The notes: a model not told the origin generated them from the letters alone. A DNA stretch of 64,000 nucleotides from Curtobacterium sp. Leaf261 (GCF_001422205.1 NZ_LMMJ01000001.1:766822-830821); one strand, 5' to 3'. Counted from the stretch's first letter, positions 9,197 to 18,573 are shown. Program-made: numbers and translations.

Positions 9197-9979
9197 TCAG
9201 GAACCCAGGGCGTCGATCGAAGCGACCTCGTCATCGGAGAGCACGACCGTCGCGCCGAGGGCGTTCGACCGGATCCGTTCGGGCTGCGACGACTTGGGGA
9301 TCACCACGAACTCGTGGGCGACGTGCCACGCGACGATGACCTGCGCGGTGTCGATGCCGTGCTCCGCGGCGACGGACACCAGGGTCGGGTCCTGCAGGTT
9401 GCTCGCCTTGAAGGGGCTGTAGCCCTCGAGGACGACCCCGCGCTCGGCGAGCCCGGCGGCGAACGACGAGTCGTACTCAGCCGGGCTCCACTTGACCTGG
9501 TTCACGGCGGGTGTGACGCCGGTCGCCGCGGTGAGCTCGTCGATCTGCTGGAGGGAGTAGTTGCTCACACCGAGGTTCGCGACGAGGCCCTCCTGCTGCG
9601 CCTGGATGAACGCCTCCCACACCGAGGGGGACGCCTCGCCGTTCGGCGGCCAGTGGATGAGCCAGAGGTCGAGCTGGTCGATGCCGAGCTTCTCGAGGCT
9701 CTCGTCGAGGGTCTGGCGCTCGCGTCCCGCGTGGTCCGGCGGGAGCTTCGTCGTGACGAAGAGGTCGGAGCGTTCGACGCCGGAGGATGCGATCGCCGCA
9801 CCGACCCCGCGCTCGTTCGAGTAGCCGGTCGCGGTGTCGATGTGTCGGTAGCCGGACTCGAGGGCTGCGCCGACCGCGGCGGGGGCCTCGTCGTCGGGGA
9901 TCTGCCACGTGCCGAACCCGAGGAGGGGCATGCTCCCGTGCTGCACGGTGACGGCTGGTTCGCGATAGGTGTCTGCCAT
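9197..9979 (-). CDS. Aldo/keto reductase
   Basis: A 260-residue NADPH-dependent oxidoreductase of the AKR superfamily (AKR5-like, 2,5-diketo-gluconate reductase branch). The expected catalytic tetrad is present: Asp and Tyr in YRHIDTATGYSNE, Lys in FVTTKL and His in LWLIHWPP. The C-terminal NADPH-binding segment VIPKSSQPERIRSN matches the family. The length is slightly short but complete. It is cytoplasmic with broad aldehyde/ketone substrates; the physiological substrate is unknown. The ATG start is well placed before the first conserved strand. Confidence 0.93.
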   Translation of the reverse strand: MADTYREPAVTVQHGSMPLLGFGTWQIPDDEAPAAVGAALESGYRHIDTATGYSNERGVGAAIASSGVERSDLFVTTKLPPDHAGRERQTLDESLEKLGIDQLDLWLIHWPPNGEASPSVWEAFIQAQQEGLVANLGVSNYSLQQIDELTAATGVTPAVNQVKWSPAEYDSSFAAGLAERGVVLEGYSPFKASNLQDPTLVSVAAEHGIDTAQVIVAWHVAHEFVVIPKSSQPERIRSNALGATVVLSDDEVASIDALGS

Positions 9980-10032
9980 GAACCCTGTCTACTCGCCACC
10001 CGGACATCAGATGCGGAGGAAATGCGCCTCGA

Positions 10033-10632
10033 TCACCAGCCGGCGAGCGCCCACACCTGCAGGGCGAGATCCTCTGGCGACGCCGACCCCACCTCGAGGA
10101 CCGTGTCGTCGACCCCCGCTGACGCCAGGATGTCCGCGAGCTCACCCACCCGGTGCAGATGCCATCCGAGCTCGGCCGGCTGTCCCTCGTGCCGCCGGTG
10201 CAGTCGATGTCGGAGCGTCGCGTCGTCGGCCACGAGCCGGACGATGAGCAACCCGGTCGATGCGTGATCGGACGCGGGGTCCGCACCGAGACCGAGCGCG
10301 CTGCGGAACGACCGGACCTCGGCGGGGTCCTCGAGCACACCCGCGAGGATGAACCGCGATGCCCCAGCCGTCCGGAAGTTCCGCACCATGTCGCGGAGGT
10401 TCGCCAGGAGCATCGCGCTGTTGAACCGGTCGCCCTCCGGCGACGGCCAGCCCCGTCGGATGTGGTCGAGGTCGATCACCGCGTGCGCCACACCCCGCTC
10501 CTGCGCCAGGGTGGCGAGCGCGTCCGCGACGGTGGACTTGCCGGAGCCGACCGTCCCGTTGAGGAGGACGACCTCGACACCCGTGTCGTGCCTCCCGTCC
10601 GATCCCGCCGGACCCGCGCCGATGTCGCTCAC
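10033..10632 (-). CDS. P-loop kinase-like NTPase
   Basis: A 199-residue protein with a clear Walker A (GTVGSGKST, about residues 19-27), a VIDLDHIRRG segment typical of small-molecule/nucleotide kinases of the AAA_33/chloramphenicol phosphotransferase-like group, and a C-terminal LID-like arginine-rich stretch (LRHRLHRRH). It probably phosphorylates a small molecule or nucleoside; the substrate is not deducible. The GTG start overlaps the stop of the upstream SPFH gene (GTGA), so the two are translationally coupled. Confidence 0.8.
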   Translation of the reverse strand: MSDIGAGPAGSDGRHDTGVEVVLLNGTVGSGKSTVADALATLAQERGVAHAVIDLDHIRRGWPSPEGDRFNSAMLLANLRDMVRNFRTAGASRFILAGVLEDPAEVRSFRSALGLGADPASDHASTGLLIVRLVADDATLRHRLHRRHEGQPAELGWHLHRVGELADILASAGVDDTVLEVGSASPEDLALQVWALAGW

Positions 10633-11630
10633 TGCGCCGCCGACGTCCCCGGCAGGTTCAGGATGTTGTTGCTCCCCTGCGGCACGACGATGAGCGACCC
10701 GTGCTCACCCGCGCTCTTGAGCGCTTCGATCTCCCGCTGCTTGAGCGCCGCGTCGGAGAGCGGGTGCCCGTTCAGGACGTCGTTCGCGTCGGCCTGCCCC
10801 TGCGCCTCGGCGACCTGCTGCTGCGCCTGGACCTTCTTGGCGTCGAGGAGCGCCTGCTCCTTCGTGACCTGGATCTGCGCCTGCTGGGCCGCCGCGTACG
10901 AGGCCGTGACGGATTTCGGCGGCGTGATCTCCTGCAGTGAGAAGTTGTCGACGTGCACGCCGGATCCCTTCCAGCGTCGCTCGAGGGCGGTGATCATCGC
11001 CTTCTCGACCGAGCCGCGCTTGGTGATGAGCTGGATCGTCGTGAAGTCGTTCGGGACCTGCCGCACGACGCTCCGCACCGAGTTGCCGATGAACTGCGTC
11101 TTGAAGTTGTCCTCGGTCTTGTAGGAGCGGTAGATGTTCGTGACGGAACGGGCGTCGATGCTGTACTGCAGGTTGAGGCTGACGTTCGACGAGACCCCGT
11201 CCTTGTCCTGCACCGTGATGTACGGCCCCGAGCGCGTGTTGCCGTTGTTGTCCGAGTCGGACCCGCCCGTCGCGTTGATGTACGTGACGGTCTGGTTCCG
11301 GATGTTGAACGTGTGCAGCGTCGCCCACGGCGCCTTGAAGTGGAACCCGGACTCGGTGGTCTGCCCGACGATGTTCCCGGAGATGTCGACCTGCACCTTC
11401 GATTCACCGGTGTCCTGTGCGTAGACGGTGCTCGCGAGCCCGAAGCCGATGAACAGGATCCCGAATGCGATCGCGACCCAGAGCGCGACCGTGTTCGGGC
11501 GGGTGTTGACCGCTGCAGGCCGCCCCGGGTTGTTCAGGGTCGCCGGCGTGGCGGGCGTCCGGTACTCACGAGACCGGAAGTAGACCGCGACGAGCGCGAG
11601 GATCAGGAAGACAGCAGCAGCGACGAACAT
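10629..11630 (-). CDS. SPFH/Band 7 (prohibitin-like) membrane protein
   Basis: A 333-residue membrane-anchored SPFH protein. Two hydrophobic segments lie near the N-terminus (FVAAAVFLILALVAVYF and TVALWVAIAFGILFIGFGLA), followed by the Band 7 domain (ESGFHFKAPWATLHTFNIRNQ and IYRSYKTEDNFKTQFIGNSVRSV), and a coiled-coil helix rich in Gln, Ala and Lys (about residues 230-290). Such proteins organise membrane microdomains and chaperone membrane proteases. The ATG at 11630 is preferred over an upstream TTG because GGGGGA lies 5 nt before it. It is followed directly by the P-loop kinase gene. Confidence 0.88.
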   Translation of the reverse strand: MFVAAAVFLILALVAVYFRSREYRTPATPATLNNPGRPAAVNTRPNTVALWVAIAFGILFIGFGLASTVYAQDTGESKVQVDISGNIVGQTTESGFHFKAPWATLHTFNIRNQTVTYINATGGSDSDNNGNTRSGPYITVQDKDGVSSNVSLNLQYSIDARSVTNIYRSYKTEDNFKTQFIGNSVRSVVRQVPNDFTTIQLITKRGSVEKAMITALERRWKGSGVHVDNFSLQEITPPKSVTASYAAAQQAQIQVTKEQALLDAKKVQAQQQVAEAQGQADANDVLNGHPLSDAALKQREIEALKSAGEHGSLIVVPQGSNNILNLPGTSAAQ

Positions 11631-11802
11631 CGGTTCCCCCAAGGAAGGTTGGTGGGACGATTCTGCCCGAACTCGCGGTTCGCAGCGGCCGCGGCGGCCG
11701 ACCTGTGGACAACTCCGGCGCGCGACGGCGCGGACACAGGCGTGCTCCGGTTGACTGTACGGACCCGCAGATCAGCGACCCCCGGCAACACCAGGAGCCC
11801 CC

Positions 11803-12768
11803 ATGCGCGCAGCCGTCGTGTACAACCCCGTCAAGATCGACCTCGAAGCCGTTCGCGCCATCGTCCAGAAGGAGGAGTCCGCAGCCGGCTGGGACGAGAC
11901 CCTCTGGTGCGAGACGAGCAAGGAGGACCCGGGCCGCGGGGCGACGCAGGAGGCGATCGACGCCGGGGTGGACCTCGTGATCGCGGCCGGCGGCGACGGC
12001 ACCGTCCGGATCGTGGCGGAGACCCTCGCCGACCACGACATCACCCTCGCGCTGCTGCCGTCCGGCACCGGCAACCTCCTCGCGCGGAACATGAACCTGA
12101 CGCTGGACGACGTCGAGCACTCCATCCACACCGCGTTCACGGGCGACGAGCGGGCGATCGACCTCGGGCGGATCGAGGTGCGCGAAGGATCCGGTTCGTC
12201 GTCGTCATCCGTCCGCAAGCACGCGTTCCTCGTGATGGCAGGGGTCGGACTCGACGCCAAGATGCTCGCCGCCACCGACGAGGACCTCAAGGCGAAGATC
12301 GGCTGGCTCGCCTACGTCAAGGCGATCTTCACCGCCCTCCGCGACAAGAACCAGCTGCACGTCCGCTACCAGCTCGACGACGGCGAGCCATCCTCCATCC
12401 GGGCGCACACGCTCATCGTCGGCAATTGCGGGACCCTCCAGGGCAACATCCTCCTGTTGCCCGATGCCTCGGTCGACGACGGCCTGTTCGACATCCTGCT
12501 GCTCAAGCCGAACGGCATCGGTAACTGGATCCAGATCATCACCAAGGTCGTGTTCGAGAACGGGATCATCCGCCGGACTCCGCTCGGCAAGTTCTTCAAG
12601 AACACCGAGATCGACGCGCTCAACTACGTCAAGGGCAAGCAGCTCACCGTCCGGTTCCGCCACCCGCAGGAGCTCGAGCTCGACGGGGATCCGTTCGGCG
12701 AGGCGCGCGGGTACCGCATCCGGATGGACGAGGGTGCGCTGCGGGTGAAGGTGCCGGCGGGGGCGTAG
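11803..12768 (+). CDS. Diacylglycerol-kinase family lipid kinase (YegS/BmrU-like)
   Basis: A 321-residue lipid kinase catalytic-domain protein. The nucleotide-binding signature AAGGDGTVRIV (about residues 62-72) and SGTGNLLARNMNL are diagnostic of the DAGK_cat fold. The C-terminal beta-sandwich is present, including LELDGDPFGEARG with the conserved acidic residue. It is predicted to phosphorylate diacylglycerol or a related lipid at the cytoplasmic membrane. The start has AGGAG 5 nt upstream. It is divergent from the SPFH gene and apparently monocistronic. Confidence 0.92.
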   Translation: MRAAVVYNPVKIDLEAVRAIVQKEESAAGWDETLWCETSKEDPGRGATQEAIDAGVDLVIAAGGDGTVRIVAETLADHDITLALLPSGTGNLLARNMNLTLDDVEHSIHTAFTGDERAIDLGRIEVREGSGSSSSSVRKHAFLVMAGVGLDAKMLAATDEDLKAKIGWLAYVKAIFTALRDKNQLHVRYQLDDGEPSSIRAHTLIVGNCGTLQGNILLLPDASVDDGLFDILLLKPNGIGNWIQIITKVVFENGIIRRTPLGKFFKNTEIDALNYVKGKQLTVRFRHPQELELDGDPFGEARGYRIRMDEGALRVKVPAGA

Positions 12769-12846
12769 GGCTGGGCGCGGCTGGCTGCGGTCTGGCTCGG
12801 GCTAGGGCTCGGGCTCGGCGTCGCGCTCGGGCTCGGGCTCGGCGCC

Positions 12847-12900
12847 GAGAAGTGCCGAAGTGTCGGGTGCGCGTGGCTACCCGACACTTCGGCACGTCTC
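12847..12900. repeat. Dispersed palindromic element, copy 2
   Basis: The best-conserved copy: 22-bp arms (12847-12868 and 12879-12900) that match at 21 of 22 positions around a 10-nt loop. It lies between two convergent genes, where it could also serve as a bidirectional terminator. A GGGCTCGGGCTC-type simple repeat precedes it (about 12790-12845). Confidence 0.9.
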
Positions 12901-12946
12901 GATGTGCGCCGGGTCACCCGGGCGTCGCCGAGAGACCCGGTGACGC

Positions 12947-13891
12947 TCACCAGACGAGGACGAACCGCCCCCGCACGCCACCGGCTGCGAGCCGCGTGTG
13001 CGCATCCGCTGCGGATCCGGGCTCCGACGCGGGCAGGACCTCGGCGACCCGGGGCGTCAGGACGCCGTCCTCGACGTCCTGCCGGAGACGGTCGAGCTTG
13101 GCCTGCGAGTGGTACTCGTCGAACACCGCGGCCTGTTCGAACCGGATCCCGCGCTCCCCGTTGCCCTGCCAACCGCGCACCGCGAGGAACACCCCACCGT
13201 CGCGGAGGACCGGAACTGCGTCCTCGTGCAGCAGGGCCGTGTCCGCCACTGCGTCGACACCGTGCGGCGCGATGGCCTGCACGGCTGCGACGAACTCGTC
13301 CCCACGCGGCACGACGTGGTCGGCGCCAAGGGACTCCACGAGCGCCCGGTCCTTGTCCGCAGCGTCCGCGATGACGACGATGCCCTGCTGTTCGGCGAGC
13401 TGCACGACGTAGTTCCCGAGGAGCCCGGCGGCACCCGTCACGACGAGGGTCTGCCCCTGCGACAGTCCGGCCTTCTCGAGGATCTGCACCGCCGTGAGGC
13501 CGTTCATCGGGACGGTGCTGGCCTCCTCGAACGAGGTACCCGCCGGGATGCGCGCGATGGAGTCGACGGGTGCGACGAGCTGCTCGACGTAGGCGCCGCC
13601 GTGTCCCCGGAGCGGGAGTGCGATCGCCATGACCTCGTCCCCGGTGCTCCACTCGGTGACGCCTTCGCCAACCTCGTCCACGATGCCGGCAGCGTCCATG
13701 CCCGGCACGTACGGAGGCTCTCCGGCCTGGCTGAGGTCCCGCCCGCCCTCGCGGACGCCCGTGTCCGTCGGGCTCACAGCGAATGCCCTGACCTGGATGC
13801 GGACCTCGCCCGGGCCGGCGTGCGGCTCCGGGACGTCGTGGATGGCGAGGGCGTCAGGCCCTCCGAACTCGGTGACTCCGATGACCTTCAT
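12947..13891 (-). CDS. NADPH:quinone reductase-like MDR-superfamily oxidoreductase
   Basis: A 314-residue zinc-independent medium-chain dehydrogenase/reductase. The N-terminal GroES-like domain carries YVPGMDAAGIVDEVGEGV, and the Rossmann fold has the dinucleotide motif TGAAGLLGNYVVQLA (about residues 152-166). No structural or catalytic zinc cysteines are present, which fits the quinone oxidoreductase branch. It is cytoplasmic and probably reduces quinones or enones using NADPH. The start ATG at 13891 begins the canonical MKVIGVTEFGG. Confidence 0.9.
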   Translation of the reverse strand: MKVIGVTEFGGPDALAIHDVPEPHAGPGEVRIQVRAFAVSPTDTGVREGGRDLSQAGEPPYVPGMDAAGIVDEVGEGVTEWSTGDEVMAIALPLRGHGGAYVEQLVAPVDSIARIPAGTSFEEASTVPMNGLTAVQILEKAGLSQGQTLVVTGAAGLLGNYVVQLAEQQGIVVIADAADKDRALVESLGADHVVPRGDEFVAAVQAIAPHGVDAVADTALLHEDAVPVLRDGGVFLAVRGWQGNGERGIRFEQAAVFDEYHSQAKLDRLRQDVEDGVLTPRVAEVLPASEPGSAADAHTRLAAGGVRGRFVLVW

Positions 13892-14023
13892 CGGTCCGGT
13901 CTACGCGGGTGGGCTGATCATGCGCTCCGGTGGTCCCTGTGGTGCGGTCGGTCTCGTGCTTGCCCCGACGTGTCGGACTGGAGGCGCGGCTGCAGTCCGG
14001 TTCGCCCCTCGCGTCGAGCGCAC

Positions 14024-14077
14024 GAGAAGTGCCCATCTGTCGGGTGGAGACGTCAACCCGACAGTTCGGCACATCTC
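14024..14077. repeat. Dispersed palindromic element, copy 3
   Basis: Arms at 14024-14045 and 14056-14077 pair with the same layout as copies 1 and 2, including a 4-nt internal mismatch (CATC in the left arm against GAAC in the complementary reading of the right arm). The right arm runs into the stop codon (14076-14078) of the RecB-like gene, so the element ends exactly at the end of that coding region. Confidence 0.87.
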
Positions 14078-17000
14078 ATTGCAGCGCGACGAGGCCGATG
14101 AACCTCGACAACAGGGACAGGCCGGCGATCGACGTCGGGAGGGACGTCGTCAGCCCGGGCGAATGCACCACGAACGCTGCCCACTTCGCCCGGGAGATCG
14201 CCACGTTCAACCGGTTGGGCATCAGCAGGAAGTCGAGCCCCCGCGGGATGTCCGCCGCGGACGAGGCCGCCAGGGACACGATCGACACGACGGCCTCGCG
14301 CCCCTGGAACAGATCTACCGTCCCGACCTGCGTCCCGCGGTAGCCGGCAGCATCGAGGGCCTCTCGGATCAGCGCCCCCTGCGCGTTGTACGGCGCGACG
14401 ACGATCACGTCCTCGTCCGTGAGCGGCCGCGTCACTCCGTCGGCCGTCCACGGCAGCCCGATGACCGACGCCACGGTGGACACCACGACCGCGGCCTCCT
14501 CTGGCGACGACGTCGTGTTGCCGACGTGCGACACCGGCACCGGGTGCAGCCCCGGCGACAGCCCGTCGAGAGAACGAGCGGGCGCCCGGGACTCCAACGC
14601 CCCGTCGTACGACAGCGCCGACACGGGAGCCGTCAGCGCGGGATGCATCCGGTACGTCTGCGCCAGGAAGTACCCGAGCGACGGCGGCAACACATCGTGC
14701 CCGTCCGCCAGCCACCCGAGCGCAGACTGGTCCACCGGCTCCGGGTGCGACCCCTGACTCACCTGCGGCAACTGCTGCGGATCCCCGAGCAGCAGCAATC
14801 GCGTCGCAGCGACCGAGGACGCGATCGTCGGTGCGAGCGAGAACTGTCCCGCCTCGTCGATCACGAGCAGGTCGAGGGAACGGCGCTCGACGGCGTTGGC
14901 GTTCGCGAACGTCCACGCCGTCCCGCCGACGACTCCCCCGGTCGCGCCCGGCCCAGCGAGGAACGCGGCCAGCGCACCGTTGTTCTTGAGCGGCGTCCAC
15001 GGCGCAGCCGCAACGGCCTCGGACGATGCGCCGGACTGCGGGATCTTCGCCACGCGGTCAGCCGGAACGCCCTTGCCGACGACCGCCGACAAGAAGTTCT
15101 CGACGACGGCATGCGACTGCCCGACGACACCGACCTTCCACCCGAACTCGTTCACGAGCCGTGCGACGACGTTCGACCCGACGTACGTCTTGCCCGTCCC
15201 GGGAGGCCCCTGGATCGCGAGGTACGACATGTCGAGCCCGCGCAGCGTCGCCACGACCGCAGACACCGTGTCACCGTCGACGATCGGAACCACCGGCCCG
15301 CGCGGTGGCACCCGACGGAGCAGATCGAGCGCAGGGTCCGCAGGCAATGCGGGGCCCGCCGAGAGAATGCCACGCCCCCACTCCGAGATCGCCTCCGGCT
15401 GCGGCTTCGCCCGCGGCGGCGACTGTGGCGTCAGCGCGACCGGCCGGTCCTCGTGCCCGTCCTGCCCCTGGCCGACCGTCTCGACGAGGAGCACCTCGAC
15501 GCTGTCGCCGTTGGTCCCGACCTCGAGGACGGTCGACTTGCTCGACGCCCCACGCATCCCCGGCCCGAACGCGGTGATGGACATCGGAAGCGGCTCGTCG
15601 TAGACGAGGTGGGGCGCGCCTCCAGGCCGAAGCCGACTGCCGGGGGCGAGCGCGCCCAGCAACCGCAACTCCCTGGAGAACGTGCGCTTGCCGGGCAGCT
15701 TGGCCCAGTCGCGTTCGATGTGCGCCTGCTCGACCACGAACACATCGCGGGTGTCAGCCCACTCGTCGATCGGGTTGCGGAGCCGGTCGAAGTGCTCCTG
15801 CCAGAACTTCTTGCCCTCTCGGCGGTGGTAGTCGATCGCGGCGGCGGCCAGCGCGATCGCGGTCTGGTCTGGCGTGCGGTCGAGGGCGTCAATCCCGGCG
15901 ATCCGGGCCTCGAGCTCGACGGCGACGGGGTCGGGCTCGCGGACGATCTCGGGGATCTCGACGTCGAGCTGGTCATCTTCGCGCACCGGGACCGGGGCAG
16001 GCGCGAACGTCAGCATCCAGTCACGCAACCGCAGGGTCGACCGGCAGTCGTACTCGTTGTAGTCGGCGACGTCGTCGAGCATCCGCTGCCCTTCGACGGC
16101 ATCACCGGTCCGCAGCTCGTCGATCGCCCGGACGTAGGCGGTGATGCTGTCCGCCGCGTTCGTGACGTCGGCCTCGCGCAGGTCCTCGCCCATGTAGAGC
16201 GGCTCCAGCTTCTTGATCGAGTAGCTCTTGCTGCCGATGAGCAGCGCCTTCCGCACGATCGGGTACAGGTCGATCAGGACGTTGTCGCGGAGGAGGTCGT
16301 CGACGTCCTCCTCACCGATGCCGTGCCGCGCGGCGAGCGACAGGAGATGCGTCCGCTCGTACGCTGCGTAGTGGTAGATGTGCAGGCCGGGATGCTGCGC
16401 ACGGCGCTCCCGGATGAACGCGAGGAACTGCTCGAGTGCATTCCGTTCCTCGCGGATCGTGTGCGCCCAGAACGCGGTGAACTCGGCATGCACATCGACG
16501 AGGCCGAACAGGTAGTCGATCCCCCAGTCGTGCCCGTTCTCGGTGTAGAGCGGGTCGCCCTCGAAGTCGAAGAAGACATCGCCCGCGTTGGGCTGAGGGA
16601 TCGCTCGCAGCGCGCCAGCGTCGAGGACCTCGATCCGGGGTCGCTTGGTCGATCCAGGCGCGTCCCCGAGATGGTCGCGTTCCGATTCGGTCTGGAGGCG
16701 CGCCTGACGGACGAGCTTGTGGAGTGACGCCGCGCTGATGCCCGGGATCGCGCTCGCCTTGTTGGTGTTGTCCTTTGCTGCAAGTGCGTCGATGGTCGGA
16801 ATGCCGGCGGCGATGAGGCGTGCGCGCTGGTCGAGGCGCATGCCGGCGACGAGGACGAGGTCGCGGTGTTCCTCGACCTGTGTCTGGCAGATCGAGCATC
16901 GGCCGCAGCTCGTGTAGCGGGGGTCGCCCCACTCCAGCGGCGCGGTCTCAGCGAGGCGCTCGGCGATGACGCGGCGGAGTTGCGCCTGCTGCGTGCGGTA

Positions 17001-17549
17001 CACCGGGGTGATGTCGGCGAGCTCGTGGGTCGTCGTCGTGCCGTCGCCGAGGATGAGATGGACCTGCGCACCGACGGGGATGCCGCGGTCGGCGATCTTG
17101 TCGGCGTAGGCGGCGACCTGGAGCAGCGCGGAGATCTTGGCGTGGCGGGCGAGCTTGGTGTCGTAGACCTCGTACTCCCCGCGGTCGTTGCGGATGAGGA
17201 AGTCTGAGAAGCCGATGAAGTCGTCGTCGTGGAAGGTCGCCTGGTAGAGGACCTCGCGCCCGGCCAGCATCGCATCGACGGCTGCCTGCGCTGCCGCGTC
17301 GTACTGATCGGGTGTCGGTCGCTCGAACTCGACGACGTCCCTGGTCCGCCTGAGCTCGTCGAGGAACCGGCGCTCGTGTTCATCGCCGAGCCGGGCTGTG
17401 CGATCGAGCATGTCGTCCGCCACCTCGGCGATGGGCTCCGCCCGGCCCAGCTTGACGTCGAGGCGGCGGAGAAACGCCCACTCGCAGGTCGCCCAGGTGC
17501 TCAGGTCGGACGGACTCGTGACGGCGTGACCGTCGGTGTCGATGTACAT
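14076..17549 (-). CDS. TM0106-family RecB-like nuclease fused to a superfamily 1 helicase
   Basis: A 1,157-residue two-part protein. The N-terminal half (about 1-520) is a TM0106-type RecB-like nuclease: it contains a cysteine cluster CGRCSICQ near residue 185 expected to bind an Fe-S cluster, and the RNase H-like segment FFDFEGDPLY. The C-terminal half is an Upf1/AAA_11-type SF1 helicase with Walker A QGPPGTGKTYVGS, Walker B LLVIDEAGQFS, LLGDPQQLPQ and the terminal GTVDLFQGREA and NRLNVAISRAK motifs. It is predicted to act in DNA repair or processing; it is broadly conserved in Actinobacteria. The ATG at 17549 is preferred over one 27 codons upstream because a GGAGGGGGAG sequence directly precedes it and the extra residues are low-complexity. 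Confidence 0.9.
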   Translation of the reverse strand: MYIDTDGHAVTSPSDLSTWATCEWAFLRRLDVKLGRAEPIAEVADDMLDRTARLGDEHERRFLDELRRTRDVVEFERPTPDQYDAAAQAAVDAMLAGREVLYQATFHDDDFIGFSDFLIRNDRGEYEVYDTKLARHAKISALLQVAAYADKIADRGIPVGAQVHLILGDGTTTTHELADITPVYRTQQAQLRRVIAERLAETAPLEWGDPRYTSCGRCSICQTQVEEHRDLVLVAGMRLDQRARLIAAGIPTIDALAAKDNTNKASAIPGISAASLHKLVRQARLQTESERDHLGDAPGSTKRPRIEVLDAGALRAIPQPNAGDVFFDFEGDPLYTENGHDWGIDYLFGLVDVHAEFTAFWAHTIREERNALEQFLAFIRERRAQHPGLHIYHYAAYERTHLLSLAARHGIGEEDVDDLLRDNVLIDLYPIVRKALLIGSKSYSIKKLEPLYMGEDLREADVTNAADSITAYVRAIDELRTGDAVEGQRMLDDVADYNEYDCRSTLRLRDWMLTFAPAPVPVREDDQLDVEIPEIVREPDPVAVELEARIAGIDALDRTPDQTAIALAAAAIDYHRREGKKFWQEHFDRLRNPIDEWADTRDVFVVEQAHIERDWAKLPGKRTFSRELRLLGALAPGSRLRPGGAPHLVYDEPLPMSITAFGPGMRGASSKSTVLEVGTNGDSVEVLLVETVGQGQDGHEDRPVALTPQSPPRAKPQPEAISEWGRGILSAGPALPADPALDLLRRVPPRGPVVPIVDGDTVSAVVATLRGLDMSYLAIQGPPGTGKTYVGSNVVARLVNEFGWKVGVVGQSHAVVENFLSAVVGKGVPADRVAKIPQSGASSEAVAAAPWTPLKNNGALAAFLAGPGATGGVVGGTAWTFANANAVERRSLDLLVIDEAGQFSLAPTIASSVAATRLLLLGDPQQLPQVSQGSHPEPVDQSALGWLADGHDVLPPSLGYFLAQTYRMHPALTAPVSALSYDGALESRAPARSLDGLSPGLHPVPVSHVGNTTSSPEEAAVVVSTVASVIGLPWTADGVTRPLTDEDVIVVAPYNAQGALIREALDAAGYRGTQVGTVDLFQGREAVVSIVSLAASSAADIPRGLDFLLMPNRLNVAISRAKWAAFVVHSPGLTTSLPTSIAGLSLLSRFIGLVALQ

Positions 17550-17625
17550 GGCGCTCCCCCTCCGGCCGCTCTCGGACCCGACGATGACGGTAGCGCCAGG
17601 CGGTGACACGCAAGTGCAGCCGCAG

Positions 17626-17673
17626 CGCAATCTGCTTTCACCCCTAGCGAACTCGAGTGCAATGCGCTTTCAT
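17626..17673. promoter_or_regulatory. Two direct-repeat operator candidates before murR
   Basis: GCAATCTGCTTTCA (17627-17640) and GCAATGCGCTTTCA (17659-17672) are near-identical and spaced 32 bp, about three helical turns. Read on the other strand, the second is TGAAAGCGCATTGCA, a TGNAA-N5-TTNCA imperfect dyad; the RpiR-family regulator HexR binds a dyad of the same shape. The second copy overlaps the start region of the regulator gene, suggesting autoregulation. The gap also separates it from the divergent RecB-helicase gene. Confidence 0.55.
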
Positions 17674-17680
17674 GGTCTGC

Positions 17681-18568
17681 ATGGCACCGTCGCCCACCAC
17701 ACGCCCCGACCGCGCTGACGCCTTCGCCCTCGTCCGCACGCAGTCCGTCACGATGCCGACGAGCATGCGCGCGATCGCCGACAGGATGCTCGACGACCCG
17801 CACGCCACCGCGAACGGCAGCGCCGCCGAACTCGCAGCCCGCGCGGCCGTCAGCGCCGCAACGGTCTCCCGCTTCGCCCGGCACCTCGGTTTCGCGAGCT
17901 ACGCCGAGCTCCAGCGCAGCATGACCCGCGCCGTCGAGCGCGGCATCCACGAGCACGCCGAGATCCACGCGGGCGTGCACGTCGACGACGACGTCGCCAC
18001 CGTCATCGCGAAGGTCACCGAGGACGTCCGCGCCGTGATGACCGACACCCGCGCAGCCCTCGACCCCGCGGCCCTCGCGAGCACTGCCGACGCGATCGAA
18101 CACGCCCGCCGCGTCGTCCTCTACGGCGTCGGTGCGAGCGGTCTCGTCGCGCGGGACCTGCACCTGAAACTCGAGCGCATCGGCATCGCGAGCTCGATCG
18201 CCGACGACCCGCACAACGCCCTGACCCTCGCGAGCGTCGTCGGGAGCGAGGACGTCGTCATCCTCGTCAGCCACTCCGGCACCACCACCGAGGTCCTCGA
18301 GGTCGCCCGTCAGGCCGCCGCCCAGGACGCCACGGTGGTCGCGATCACCGGCCACGCGAACGCCCCGCTCGCAAAGCAGGCCGTGCGCGTCCTCCTCGGG
18401 GTCGCCGGCGCCGAGAGCGACCTCCGCCCCGCAGCGATGGGCAGTCGGATGAGCCAGCTCGCCATCGTCGACGCCCTGTTCGTCGTCGTCGCCCAGCGCA
18501 CCGACGCCCGATCCCGTCCCCTCCTGGCGCGCAGCCGCGACGCCGTCCGCACCCACCACCGGAACTGA
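17681..18568 (+). CDS. murR: MurR/RpiR-family transcriptional regulator
   Basis: A 295-residue regulator with an N-terminal HTH_6 domain (AELAARAAVSAATVSRFARHLG, about residues 47-68) and a C-terminal SIS sugar-phosphate domain (VLYGVGASGLVARDL and ILVSHSGTTTEVLEVA). In E. coli, MurR represses the MurNAc genes and is relieved by MurNAc-6-phosphate; the adjacent murQ makes the same role likely here. The start is uncertain: in-frame ATGs at 17672, 17681 and 17753 lack clear ribosome-binding sites, and a leaderless transcript is possible. The murQ gene follows after 5 bp. Confidence 0.88.
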   Translation: MAPSPTTRPDRADAFALVRTQSVTMPTSMRAIADRMLDDPHATANGSAAELAARAAVSAATVSRFARHLGFASYAELQRSMTRAVERGIHEHAEIHAGVHVDDDVATVIAKVTEDVRAVMTDTRAALDPAALASTADAIEHARRVVLYGVGASGLVARDLHLKLERIGIASSIADDPHNALTLASVVGSEDVVILVSHSGTTTEVLEVARQAAAQDATVVAITGHANAPLAKQAVRVLLGVAGAESDLRPAAMGSRMSQLAIVDALFVVVAQRTDARSRPLLARSRDAVRTHHRN

Positions 18569-18573
18569 GCCCC

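Noticed and set aside
13629-16727. A 1,032-codon open frame on the plus strand opposite the RecB-helicase
   Set aside because: Arg/Pro-rich shadow of a strongly supported minus-strand gene; no domain pattern.
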